Assembly (NCBI GenBank): GCA_029247405.1
Contig: JAQWLH010000108.1
Span: 29,452 to 93,451, forward strand
Reading direction: 5' to 3'
DNA from: Mariniblastus sp.
GTDB lineage: Bacteria; Planctomycetota; Planctomycetia; Pirellulales; Pirellulaceae
Length of the DNA: 64,000 nt
The position numbers were made by a program, and so were the translations under genes. Positions 35,954-45,530 of the stretch are shown in pieces. The notes below the pieces were generated by a model. That model saw only the letters and a list, made by a program, of their open reading frames with translations, had not been told where the DNA came from and searched no databases. Each line of letters begins with the position of its first letter. Position 1 is the first letter of the stretch.

Positions 35954-38596
35954 ATGAATCAACGACGTTGGATGACCCAAATCGTGACAATTTTCATGCT
36001 GGTCTGGACCGGTGCGTTCTGGGTAGAAGCACAGGATCAATCTCCGGCTATTCCAGACGCCAAGATCACTGACATGGTGTCAAAGCTAGACAATCAAGTG
36101 AAGGGGGTCTCGGCGGCAAGAAGAAAGCTCGCTGTCCGGCGAGTCATCCGTGAGGGGAACTCGCTGCTCAAGACTTACCCGAAAGCGCCCAATCGTTTTG
36201 AGGTCCTCGGAATTCTCTTTCGGAGCCAGAGAGAGTTAATGAGCCTCGACGGCTCAGCAAGCAATCGCAGAGAACTGATCGAAGCAAGTCGGCAGCTGGC
36301 CGAAGCTCCGGATGAATATGCGGCGGTGAGACTGGATGCTGACCTGCTGTTGTCGCAGGCCGAGTTGGCTCGGCAAGGGGCAAATGTGCAGGCGCGGGCA
36401 GATGCACTCCGACCGTTAGTCAAGCGTTACCAGGACACCGAAGTAGAGCCCAAAGTAATCCGCATCGCGATGCTGATGGCACTTGAATTTGGAGATACCA
36501 AACTCGTCAATCACCTGCGCCAAGTCATCGCAGAGCGATTTGCGGGGGACCTCGAAATGATTAATTTTCAGCGGGACAAATTAGCAGGCCAGGTCTTTGG
36601 AGCGCCATTCATCGGTCAGTTTGAGCAGTCCGACGGTAAGATAGTTCGGTTCCCAATGGACTATCTGGGTACGACGACCGGGATCTATTTTTGGTCGAAG
36701 GATAACGGTGGCGAGGAAGATCTAAAAGAACTGGCAGTGGCCTGGAAAGCGATGGCGGCCGAAGTAACCGGCAGGTACCGGTTCGTCAGCTTGAATCTTG
36801 ACAATCTTCCCGACGCGGGAGAAGGAATGCTCCGCGAACTGGGGCTCGACTGGCCGGCGCTGCGATTGCCCAACGGGCGGGACAATCCAATCTATCAAGC
36901 GTATGCGCGGAGAGACCCGGCAATTATCACGGTCAGCCCCACTGGTTATTCGGCGCTCTTCCTGTCCGGCGGTCGCCGTAGCAGAGGCTATGAACGAAAC
37001 TTACAATCTGCACTTGCCCGGTTATGGACCAAACCGCGGTACACCACCCAACTCCAGTCAATGTTCTCCGGGGAGTTTCTAATCCTCGATGTCGAGGGAG
37101 ACTTCAACCCGGCCGCACCGCCCGAATGGAAGGCAAGTCGTTTTGGAACATCCAGCAAAGACCAACTCGTGCGGACTGAGAATTCGGTGCCTGAGGACAA
37201 ACTCGCCGCAATCCAAGCTTGCTTTATCAAGCCGCCCTTTCGTTACCGGACACCGTTCGAGCAAGCCAAAGCCAGTTATGAGAAAGCCGACGCGCTCTGT
37301 CGAGAGGCAATGGCCACACACCCCGAGGCGGCTGACCTTTGGATTGTCTATAACCGACGCATCATCGCTTTGTTGGGACTTTGGAAGCTCAACGCCGATC
37401 GAAAATATTTTGACGAGGCGGTCAGCTTAGCCAAGGACGCGTTAGCCAAAGGCTACCCCTCTGGCACCGATCTCATCGCCCAGTACTGCATTGCCATGCA
37501 AAAACTTCGCACCGACAATGCCGACCCAGCAGTCGTCATTAGCGAGCTTATCCAGGAGTTCGAACAAGATCAGGGGACAGGGCAGGGGACTGGTCCGGCG
37601 GTTGCTGCAGCAGCCATTCTCGCGTTAGGTGCCGGTGATCGAAGGCTTCACGAGCAGTACCGCCAAGACATTTTGCAAGAGCATTCCAATAACCCACAAC
37701 TGTGGACCGCGACATCGTTTATGCTCGACCGCTATCACCGCTACTGGTTGTATCACCCTCCGTTTGTGGCGGGCTGGACTTATGGCCGACGCCAGTCGTA
37801 TTTCCTCGGATGGGGTCAGCCAGAAGATGCGAACCGCACCTTGCATGCTGAACTCAAAACAAGCGAGGGTGAGACATTTTCGATTCCTGAGAAAACCGCT
37901 GGCAAGTGGACCGTGATTTGCTTTGCCTCCAACGCTGATGGGAGTGGCTTTCCAAGAAGCACCGTCGAATTCGCTGAGGCCCGCCCCTTCAATGACGTCC
38001 GTCTTATTGCCGCTGTTCTGGATGATGCTCCCGACACGGATGCGGCTTTGAAAAAGAAAACCAAACCAGACATAATTCAGACGTTACTCGTACCCGGCGG
38101 GATGCAAAACCGACTCGTTCACCAACTGGGCATCCTTGGCGAAGACGAAAAATCTAACATTGTCATTCTTCGACCCGATGGCACTATCGCGGCAGCGTTG
38201 TCAGGCCTCACGATGGGGATTGGTCATCGAGGTAATGTGATCCAGAATGTCATCGAATGGCACGACGAACAGGCTGTTGATGAAGCGCTTGAACGTGGCG
38301 ATCTTGAGGAGGCCAAGCGTCTTACTTTTGCACTCGCGCCCGTTGAAGAGCTAACAACACCTGATCAAAAAAAGAAACCTGCAAAGCCCATTTCGATTCC
38401 GCACCAACGCAGCAGAGTCAAGCTCTACATGGCGTTAGAGAACTGGGAGGCGGCCCTCGCGGACGCACAAAATGTTTTTTTAGAGGTCAACCGCAGGGAC
38501 GGGTGGCTGAGCTTGCGGACCGCCGAATTGGATGCGATTGAAAAACTGAAGGACACCATCCTCAGTGCCCAAGAACCACAAGAATCAAAACAATAA
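35954..38596 (+). CDS. Secreted thioredoxin-fold and helical-repeat protein
   Basis: 880 residues with a signal peptide ending near VEAQ. The helical N-terminus (about residues 30-200) is followed by a TlpA/thioredoxin-like segment (MDYLGTTTGIYFWSKDNGGE ... RYRFVSLNLDN), TPR-like helices, and a second peroxiredoxin-like segment (KTAGKWTVICFASNADGSGF). Neither segment carries a CxxC pair, so redox activity is doubtful. Last plus-strand gene of this block, 29 bp behind the transglutaminase-like gene. Confidence 0.6.
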   Translation: MNQRRWMTQIVTIFMLVWTGAFWVEAQDQSPAIPDAKITDMVSKLDNQVKGVSAARRKLAVRRVIREGNSLLKTYPKAPNRFEVLGILFRSQRELMSLDGSASNRRELIEASRQLAEAPDEYAAVRLDADLLLSQAELARQGANVQARADALRPLVKRYQDTEVEPKVIRIAMLMALEFGDTKLVNHLRQVIAERFAGDLEMINFQRDKLAGQVFGAPFIGQFEQSDGKIVRFPMDYLGTTTGIYFWSKDNGGEEDLKELAVAWKAMAAEVTGRYRFVSLNLDNLPDAGEGMLRELGLDWPALRLPNGRDNPIYQAYARRDPAIITVSPTGYSALFLSGGRRSRGYERNLQSALARLWTKPRYTTQLQSMFSGEFLILDVEGDFNPAAPPEWKASRFGTSSKDQLVRTENSVPEDKLAAIQACFIKPPFRYRTPFEQAKASYEKADALCREAMATHPEAADLWIVYNRRIIALLGLWKLNADRKYFDEAVSLAKDALAKGYPSGTDLIAQYCIAMQKLRTDNADPAVVISELIQEFEQDQGTGQGTGPAVAAAAILALGAGDRRLHEQYRQDILQEHSNNPQLWTATSFMLDRYHRYWLYHPPFVAGWTYGRRQSYFLGWGQPEDANRTLHAELKTSEGETFSIPEKTAGKWTVICFASNADGSGFPRSTVEFAEARPFNDVRLIAAVLDDAPDTDAALKKKTKPDIIQTLLVPGGMQNRLVHQLGILGEDEKSNIVILRPDGTIAAALSGLTMGIGHRGNVIQNVIEWHDEQAVDEALERGDLEEAKRLTFALAPVEELTTPDQKKKPAKPISIPHQRSRVKLYMALENWEAALADAQNVFLEVNRRDGWLSLRTAELDAIEKLKDTILSAQEPQESKQ

Positions 38597-38647
38597 ATAA
38601 ACGTTACCTTGTATCTGCCTCGAGGTGAGTCTACGACGCGGAAGGAT

Positions 38648-40030
38648 TTACATCTCGATTTCAAATCGTTTGCGTTTCTCCCGGGCCACCAAAGATTGGG
38701 CGAGCGGGTCGCCAATGATTTGCTCTTTTCTGGCGTCCCATTGAATCTTGTGCCCGACACGAGCAGCGATTCCAGCCAAGTGGCAAGTGGTTAATGCGCG
38801 ATGGTGACTGAACACGTCGGAGATGGGCTGTTTCCGACTGGCAACCGCGTCAAAGAAATTTGCGACATGGCCAGTCAGCTCGCGACTTTTGTAGACTTTT
38901 TCCAGCGCGCCCTCAGGCAAAGGGTTACTTTCTAGATCTTCAACTGGCTTACCTTTTAACTTTCCACGATTAACAAAAATTCGTCCTTGGGTTCCCTCGA
39001 ACAGAATCCCATTGTCAGTATCGTGACGAATGACAAGCTCCACGTCGTCGTCATACAACACCTTAATATTAAATTTAGTTGCCGTATTGTACCTGTTGCG
39101 ACTTAATGGATAGCCGTCTTTGAATTCAACGGGGTGCTCGACAAACACCGGATCAACGGAAACCGGTCCGGTCTCTGTTTTACCCATGCCCCACGTTGCA
39201 ATATCGATGTGATGGGCCCCCCAGTCAGTCAGTTTTCCACCAGAATATTCGTACCACCAACGAAATTCATAATGCCCACGCGACCAGGACTTAATGATAT
39301 TTGGAGCACCTCCCTTAAAGTGATAATCCACTTGGGGCGCTGGCCCGAGCCACTGATCCCAGTCAAAGTAATTCGGCGGTGTCGTTGAGGGGAGTTCCGG
39401 GCTCGTTGGTGCTCCGCCGATCGCACATTGGACACGTTGCAACTTGCCAAGACGACCTTCGCGGATCAAGGCAATCGCTTTGATAAATTGAGGGGTACTT
39501 CGTTGTTGAGTTCCAACCTGAAACACCGCGCCCGTCTTCTGACAGACTTCGCAGATCAACTGTCCCTCTTCGATCGTCAGGGTCATTGGCTTTTCGCAAT
39601 AGACATCCTTTCCTGCCAACATTGCCTCGATGGCGACCTTGGCGTGCCAATGATCGGGAGTACTTATATGGACGACATCGATTTTGGGGTCGTCGATAAT
39701 TTTTCGATAATCACCGGTATTGGTTGGCAACTTACCATGCCACTCTTTCACGATTCCAGTTGCCCGATCAAGCCGTTTCGCATCGACGTCACAAACGGCA
39801 ACAATGTCGCCAAATTTAGGAAATTCTTTGCCGACTCCATAGCGGCCATCGGCCTCATGGACTCGCTTATCCCAGCGAACACCGCACCCCACCACGCCAA
39901 TGCGTGGGCGAGCGTTGGCACTTTTGAACCCAAGTGCCCGAGGGATAGTACCAGGACAAAGCGTTGTAGCGGCCAACCCGAGTGAGGCTTGAATTGCCTT
40001 GCGACGACTGACTTGAAAAGTTTTGGTCAT
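38648..40030 (-). CDS. Tat-exported Gfo/Idh/MocA-family oxidoreductase
   Basis: 460 residues. The twin-arginine signal is VSRRKAIQASLGLAATTLC. The Rossmann nucleotide site is RIGVVGCGVRWDKR, the catalytic-region motif YCEKPMTLT, and the C-terminal fold includes LTDWGAHHIDIATWGMG. These NAD(P)-dependent enzymes act on sugars or inositols, or, with Tat signals and tightly bound cofactor, as periplasmic glycoside-modifying enzymes. It is 38 bp downstream of a paralogue on the same strand. Confidence 0.9.
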   Translation of the reverse strand: MTKTFQVSRRKAIQASLGLAATTLCPGTIPRALGFKSANARPRIGVVGCGVRWDKRVHEADGRYGVGKEFPKFGDIVAVCDVDAKRLDRATGIVKEWHGKLPTNTGDYRKIIDDPKIDVVHISTPDHWHAKVAIEAMLAGKDVYCEKPMTLTIEEGQLICEVCQKTGAVFQVGTQQRSTPQFIKAIALIREGRLGKLQRVQCAIGGAPTSPELPSTTPPNYFDWDQWLGPAPQVDYHFKGGAPNIIKSWSRGHYEFRWWYEYSGGKLTDWGAHHIDIATWGMGKTETGPVSVDPVFVEHPVEFKDGYPLSRNRYNTATKFNIKVLYDDDVELVIRHDTDNGILFEGTQGRIFVNRGKLKGKPVEDLESNPLPEGALEKVYKSRELTGHVANFFDAVASRKQPISDVFSHHRALTTCHLAGIAARVGHKIQWDARKEQIIGDPLAQSLVAREKRKRFEIEM

Positions 40031-40068
40031 AGTAATTTATTCTTTATCAACGGTGCTTCCACTATTTC

Positions 40069-41466
40069 TCAAAATTCGATTTCATATCCCTTGCGACTGT
40101 CTCTTGCCAGCATTGCATTTGCTTTCGCATCGCCCTTGATGGTTTGATTGACGGCATCCCATTCAATTCGCCGCCCCAAGCGAATCGCGATGTTACTTAA
40201 GTGGCAAGTGTTGATTGAGGCAACGTGAGTCCAAACATCGGATGCCGGCTTTTTTCGGCTGGCGATACAGTCGAAGAAATTGTTGACATGCTCCACGACC
40301 GGTCCCCCATAAATGTCTTCCAGCCACCCACCTGGAAGCGGATTGTTGTCGAGATCTTCGACTGGCTTGCCGGCAATGGTACCACGGTTGACGAAAATCC
40401 GGCCTTTGCTGCCCTCCACAAGAATCCCATTTCGTCCCTCACTCGTGATCTCCATCAGGACGTCCTTGGGAAACTGAACACGGACGGTGAACCGATGGGG
40501 GGCGTTATACCGGTCATCAAGGGTTGGGTTTCCATTTTCATCAAATGGGACTTTCGTTTGGACCATCACCGGCTCGATGGTCGTCGGTCCCTGCCCGGGG
40601 CCGCATTGGTCGATAATCCATTGGGCAATATCGACATGGTGAGCACCCCAGTCTGTCATTTTACCTCCACTGTATTGAAGCCACCAACGGAACTCCTTAT
40701 GGCAATTCGAGGCATCAATGCTTCCATCGCCCAAATTTCGCACGAGTTCCTGTCCGTCTTTTCCGTTTTTTAGAAAACGGTAGGGCACGTCTTCGGTAGG
40801 TCCTTTCCAGCGATCCCAGTTGAGTGTCTTGGGGGGTCCGACCACGGGAATCGGTTTGCTGAATGGATTGTGGTTGAGACCAACGGTGACCTTTTTGATT
40901 TTCCCAAGCCGCCCCGAATGCGCAATCATGACGGCTTTCAAAAACCGTTCGTCGGAACGCTGCTGTGTCCCGACTTGAAGTAACTGGCCCGTCTCGGTGA
41001 CAACTTTCGAAATAATTCGACCTTCGTCGACCGTCAGAGTTAGCGGTTTTTCGCAGTAAACGTCCTTGCCTGAACGTAATGCTTCAACCGCAATTTTTAC
41101 GTGCCAATGGTCAACCGTACCACAAATGACCGCATCAATATCATCGCGATCAATGATCTTACGATAGTCGTCGCAAGTCTCAATGTTTGCTTTTTTTCCT
41201 TGTCTGCCGAGTCGCTTGGTGAAAATATCTTTAACATAAGCCGAGTGCGCAGAATCCACATCACAGGCAGCCACCATATCACCAAATGCGAGAGCTCGGC
41301 GAGCATCACCGGTCCCCTGGCCACCACAACCAATCAAGGCAAACCGTGGTCTCTCGTTGGGTGATGCCGAACGTGCTAACGACGAGCTGGAAAAGACACC
41401 CAACGCGGCCGCTGACGCAAGAGTAGAGGTTGACTGAAGAAAACGACGCCGATTAACTTTTGACAT
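40069..41466 (-). CDS. Tat-exported Gfo/Idh/MocA-family oxidoreductase
   Basis: 465 residues when started at the ATG at 41466. This ATG, not the track start at 41541, sits immediately before the twin-arginine signal NRRRFLQSTSTLASAAALGV. The Rossmann site is FALIGCGGQGTG, the family EKP motif is YCEKPLTLT, and the substrate-side motif is MTDWGAHHVDIAQWIIDQCG. Close paralogue of the downstream gene; together with the sulfatase and SASA protein upstream they form a presumptive sugar-degradation operon. A 17-bp tandem repeat lies just upstream of the start. Confidence 0.9.
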   Translation of the reverse strand: MSKVNRRRFLQSTSTLASAAALGVFSSSSLARSASPNERPRFALIGCGGQGTGDARRALAFGDMVAACDVDSAHSAYVKDIFTKRLGRQGKKANIETCDDYRKIIDRDDIDAVICGTVDHWHVKIAVEALRSGKDVYCEKPLTLTVDEGRIISKVVTETGQLLQVGTQQRSDERFLKAVMIAHSGRLGKIKKVTVGLNHNPFSKPIPVVGPPKTLNWDRWKGPTEDVPYRFLKNGKDGQELVRNLGDGSIDASNCHKEFRWWLQYSGGKMTDWGAHHVDIAQWIIDQCGPGQGPTTIEPVMVQTKVPFDENGNPTLDDRYNAPHRFTVRVQFPKDVLMEITSEGRNGILVEGSKGRIFVNRGTIAGKPVEDLDNNPLPGGWLEDIYGGPVVEHVNNFFDCIASRKKPASDVWTHVASINTCHLSNIAIRLGRRIEWDAVNQTIKGDAKANAMLARDSRKGYEIEF

Positions 41467-41473
41467 GGTACCA

Positions 41474-41507
41474 CGTGAGAGTTTTATTAACGTGAGAGTT
41501 TTATTAA
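41474..41507. repeat. 17-bp tandem duplication upstream of an oxidoreductase start
   Basis: CGTGAGAGTTTTATTAA occurs twice back to back (41474-41490 and 41491-41507), 8 bases before the preferred start codon. It places a duplicated AT-rich element in the leader; effect unknown. Confidence 0.85.
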
Positions 41508-41566
41508 CGGGATTATTTCGGATCGAGCCCTCGATAGACAACCCATTTGGCAGTGCATGAAGTTAA

Positions 41567-42910
41567 TTACTTCATCTGGTTTGCACCACCAAGTGGTATC
41601 GTATCGCTCTTGATGTTTTCGATTAATTTTTCAGCGAGCCGCTTCATTGACTCAACCTTGCCAGGGTATTCTTGTGCCCGATTCGAGGTTTCGTCTAAAT
41701 CGTCGGGCAGGTGGATCAGCACCGGACCTTGCCCTGAGTCCGCAATCCCTTTCACCTCGGCGAAGTAAAGCTTCCAATCACCCACTCGGATTGCCTCGGG
41801 AATACCCCAGCCATTCCAATACAGCAGGCTCTCCCGTGCGTGGATCACGTTTGGCTCATTGATCAACGTCTTCCAGACACTAACACCATCGATCTTCGGA
41901 ATCGCCTCTGCGATTGGTTTTAGTTCGATGTTGCAGGCGCGAGTCAGGGTAGGCAGCAGATCAATCGCAGCGATCAATTCATCAGAGTCTCGATTTTCAG
42001 GAATGACCCCAGGCCACCGAAAAATACAAGGGACGCGGGTGCCGCCTTCAAGCGACGTCCATTTAAGACCGCGAAACGGCTGGGCAGAGGCCCATTTTCG
42101 CTGTCCCGGCTCGGGACCATTATCGGAGAGGAAAACCACGATTGTTTTGTGATTCAGTTTTTCTTCCTGCAGCGTTTTTAATATCTCGCCAACGCGACTA
42201 TCAAGCTCCTCGACGACATCACCGTAAGCATCGTTGGACGACTTGCCTTGCCAATCAGGATGTGCCTGTGCTGGGAAATGGGGTGCGGTAAACGGGAGGT
42301 AAAGGAAAAACGGATTGCTTTGGTTTTCGCGAATGAACTTGATTGCTTCGTGGGTGAATTGCTCAGTCAGGCGGCGATTATCGAATGGATCGGCGACCAG
42401 CTCGTCACCCCGCCATAATTTTGTCGTCTGGTTATTGCTTCGTTTAATGTAAAAAGCCGAATCGAAACCTTGGTTCATGGGCTGCATTTCAGCGGCATCA
42501 CCCAGATGCCACTTGCCGCAAATCCCTGTCACATAGCCAGCTCCCTTGAATATCTCGGCCATTGTCACAGCTTTTGCCGCGAGTCCGTTAGAGCCTTTGA
42601 TCTTGTAGCCAATCACGCCGCCACGCCAGCCGACACGGGGTGGATAGGCGCCCGTCAATAGCGCCATCCGTGATGGAGTGCACACCGTGGCCCCAGCATA
42701 AAAGCTGGTCAACCGAACCCCTTCTCTGGCCAGGGCGTCGAGTGCTGGAGTCCGGATCGTTTTACTCCCGTAACAAGACAAGTCTCGGTAACCAAGATCA
42801 TCCGCCATCATGACCACAACATTGGGACGATCAGCAGCAGTCACCAACGGTGACAACGTCGAGATTGCAAAGAAAGTCCACGCCAACAAAAATTGAGTGA
42901 TTGGAGACAT
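41567..42910 (-). CDS. Secreted sulfatase
   Basis: 447 residues with a signal peptide ending near LVTAA. Metal motif MADDLGYRDLSCYG, formylglycine site CTPSR (Cys77) followed by MALLTGAYPPR, then GKWHLGD and FLSDNGPEPGQ. It begins 2 bp after the SASA gene and precedes the two Gfo/Idh/MocA oxidoreductases by about 100 bp, so desulfation is probably one step of a sugar pathway together with deacetylation and oxidation. Confidence 0.92.
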   Translation of the reverse strand: MSPITQFLLAWTFFAISTLSPLVTAADRPNVVVMMADDLGYRDLSCYGSKTIRTPALDALAREGVRLTSFYAGATVCTPSRMALLTGAYPPRVGWRGGVIGYKIKGSNGLAAKAVTMAEIFKGAGYVTGICGKWHLGDAAEMQPMNQGFDSAFYIKRSNNQTTKLWRGDELVADPFDNRRLTEQFTHEAIKFIRENQSNPFFLYLPFTAPHFPAQAHPDWQGKSSNDAYGDVVEELDSRVGEILKTLQEEKLNHKTIVVFLSDNGPEPGQRKWASAQPFRGLKWTSLEGGTRVPCIFRWPGVIPENRDSDELIAAIDLLPTLTRACNIELKPIAEAIPKIDGVSVWKTLINEPNVIHARESLLYWNGWGIPEAIRVGDWKLYFAEVKGIADSGQGPVLIHLPDDLDETSNRAQEYPGKVESMKRLAEKLIENIKSDTIPLGGANQMK

Positions 42911-42912
42911 TC

Positions 42913-45195
42913 TTATTTTTCTTCTCCCGACACAACAAACGGCGGTAACTTTTGCTCCTCGATTTGAAGCGAGAAATGTCCGCGTGGTGGCTGAACACCA
43001 TGACGGGGATGGTTGTAGCGGAGAAAACTTTTCGCCGCGATCGTTACCTTACCATCTTCCAATTGAGGGCGAAGGTCTTCATAAATGTAACCGCCACGAG
43101 GTTGTCCACCTTGCCGATTAGGTACGCCCGTTTTTGACTCGGCACATAATTTCCCGTCAACGTAGATCGCATATCCCTCACCTGAATTAACGTGCGCGGC
43201 ACCGCCAACAACAATCCGGTAGCGGTGCCCCGGTTTCAAAGGAGGTAATTCAAATGTACCTCGGACCAACAAAACTTCATGCTCCCAAAGCGTTTTTGGC
43301 TGCTCACCACATCGGCAAAATGACGCAGAACAAGATTCTTGAATCGGTGCAAGCTTGCCAGCGAGTTGCCCAAATGGTTGCAAGCCATTTTTCCAGCCGG
43401 CTTGGGTTGAATCGAAGTCAGGAGAGTGCCAGTTTTCCATTCCTTGCGGGTACGTCACCTTTCGATAACGGTTGCCTTTTTCGGTTGACATCGTTTCTGG
43501 AGGATCAAAACTGAAGTATTCCCATTTCATTTTGTCGCAGTTTGGACCGAAGGGCTGCCAATCGTATTCATTGATTCCGGCCGCATGATAACTATTAATG
43601 AGGCCATACATCGATCCGCGGAGAAACTGGTTAAATCGTTGGGGTCGCTCGCCGTTGGCTTCCTGGAGCAAAGACGCTTGGTACCGAGGATTAGCGACAT
43701 AGGACGCCGCAATACCATCGAGGATGATCGGTCTAAGTGCATTTTCAGCTGCCGCTTTTTCTTCGTCCGAGGAGACTGTCTTCTGCTCCGATGCGATTCG
43801 CTCGGGTCGAGAAGCAAGCGGAAGTGGTTCCGTTTTGCCACCTAATAATTCAACCATCTCACGACCGAGGGCATCTCCAATGAGCACGTAGGTCTCGGCA
43901 TTGCGGTTGTAATGATAGTCTTCACTCTTTGGTGATTCTTCGACCTCTCGCCAGAATCGGCGTGTATCAACCGACGCCACCGTACCTGCAAACTCGGGGT
44001 GTTTCTGAGGATCACCCACCGCCATCTGAGCCTCTAAAATCTTCAAAAACTTGTCCTGCATATTGTAGCCACCAAACCCATTCGATCCGATGACAGCCGG
44101 CAGATTCGGAACCTTGAACTCTTGGCGAACGTCGTTGATCAGATTGATCAGGTTCTTTTCGTATTCCGCGATCAGTACTTCGCTGAAGCTATCTTTGTGA
44201 CCTTGGAACCAGACAAAACCGGCAATCTCATAGCCTTGCCCATTGTATCCAGGAACGACCTTATCAATATTGTTAAGTGTTTTGCGTACACCCTCAATCA
44301 TGAGCTTGTATTCGAGTGACTCGAACTTATTATCCAGATCGGTCCGTCCACTCGATGGCGGACGGAAGTCGAAGCCAAGCGCGCGATTGCCCTGAGCGGT
44401 TTTAATCAGCAACACCTGTTCGTCATGAAACGTACCAAGAACATGGCCAAAGCCGAGTTCCGGCCCAATCGACTTTCCGTTATTCGATGTGGCAGACAGA
44501 GGCGAGCCTTTACCATCTTTGGCGAGCCGCGCCTCTTGAAAGTAGACATCGTTTCGCACCGACCAATTACCTTGGGCGTCAACCAGCCAAGGAAATTTCC
44601 CTTCTCGCTTGGCAACTGCTTCCAAATCGCCATTACCTAGCAGGTCCATTTTTTGCAGCCAGAATCGGGGGGCCGCCCCTTGGAAATCCGAGATCTTAAA
44701 TGGGTAACGCTTGCCCGACTCAAGCGTCACACTCTTTTTGATCGGCTCAGCACCCGCATTCCGCCGATAGACTTCTTGGCCATTGAGTTGCATCGCGTTG
44801 TACGAGCTTTTACCGAATCCGCAATGCAGCTGATAGACTCCCTGTTGCGGCACCTCAAGTTGACCTTCGGCGACGGGTTTTATTGTCGGTGTGCCGTCGG
44901 GCAGGAAAACCCGAATCATCGAGGTTCTGTAGTTCCCGACTTTATAAATTGGAAGCGGCTTGTTAGGCACCGCAGGATCTGAACTGAAGTAAACCCCGTT
45001 GTAAACATTTTTTGCCCCACTGAGATTCCCCATCCCAACCATATTGGACTGGCCTGCGAGAATATAGACCTTAACCGGTTTGGTCGAGTCACCCGGTTTG
45101 CCATCGGGGTCGGGTAATCGAGACGGAACGTCAGCAAAAACAGGAAGGGTGAACAAGAGCAATGAAAGTGTGATCAAGTGCTGAATGGATTTCAT
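42913..45195 (-). CDS. Multidomain SASA-family secreted protein
   Basis: 760 residues from the ATG at 45195 (MKSIQHLITLSLLLFTLPVF signal); the track extends 15 codons upstream without a signal. A SASA esterase domain carries YILAGQSNMVGMGN and, after an inserted PA14- or CBM-like region, GFVWFQGHKDSFSE. The C-terminal 250 residues include a second beta-rich domain (GHRYRIVVGGAAHVNSGEGY). Likely a carbohydrate O-acetylesterase. First gene of the minus-strand catabolic run. Confidence 0.8.
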   Translation of the reverse strand: MKSIQHLITLSLLLFTLPVFADVPSRLPDPDGKPGDSTKPVKVYILAGQSNMVGMGNLSGAKNVYNGVYFSSDPAVPNKPLPIYKVGNYRTSMIRVFLPDGTPTIKPVAEGQLEVPQQGVYQLHCGFGKSSYNAMQLNGQEVYRRNAGAEPIKKSVTLESGKRYPFKISDFQGAAPRFWLQKMDLLGNGDLEAVAKREGKFPWLVDAQGNWSVRNDVYFQEARLAKDGKGSPLSATSNNGKSIGPELGFGHVLGTFHDEQVLLIKTAQGNRALGFDFRPPSSGRTDLDNKFESLEYKLMIEGVRKTLNNIDKVVPGYNGQGYEIAGFVWFQGHKDSFSEVLIAEYEKNLINLINDVRQEFKVPNLPAVIGSNGFGGYNMQDKFLKILEAQMAVGDPQKHPEFAGTVASVDTRRFWREVEESPKSEDYHYNRNAETYVLIGDALGREMVELLGGKTEPLPLASRPERIASEQKTVSSDEEKAAAENALRPIILDGIAASYVANPRYQASLLQEANGERPQRFNQFLRGSMYGLINSYHAAGINEYDWQPFGPNCDKMKWEYFSFDPPETMSTEKGNRYRKVTYPQGMENWHSPDFDSTQAGWKNGLQPFGQLAGKLAPIQESCSASFCRCGEQPKTLWEHEVLLVRGTFELPPLKPGHRYRIVVGGAAHVNSGEGYAIYVDGKLCAESKTGVPNRQGGQPRGGYIYEDLRPQLEDGKVTIAAKSFLRYNHPRHGVQPPRGHFSLQIEEQKLPPFVVSGEEK

Positions 45196-45530
45196 ATCTT
45201 CAGTCCGTTTGGGTGTTGAATGTGCTCTGACTCGAACCATCCCTCAATAAGTTGCCAACGGTCATTCGAGTCGATGAATCGGCAATGAGTTATTCCGCTC
45301 CGCAATAAAACAAACAGCAGTAGCAGACCTTCTGATCTTCCTCACTGAGTCAGAATCCTGATTGATTGTATTCTTTAAAATGGTGCGAAGGTCATTGAGA
45401 AAGCAAAATAGTTGGGATCGGGAGACTTCATTCCCTCATCGCTCGCAGCCTCATTCTGGATCCTTTATGGGTGCCAGGCATCATGCCTTGAGCAAAGCAT
45501 TTGGGCAATTTTAAGTTTTGTCCGCGTTGA
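45196..45530. promoter_or_regulatory. Intergenic region upstream of the SASA-sulfatase operon
   Basis: About 335 bases between the RlmA-like gene's stop and the SASA start, both minus strand. It should hold the operon promoter. No operator recognised. Confidence 0.35.
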
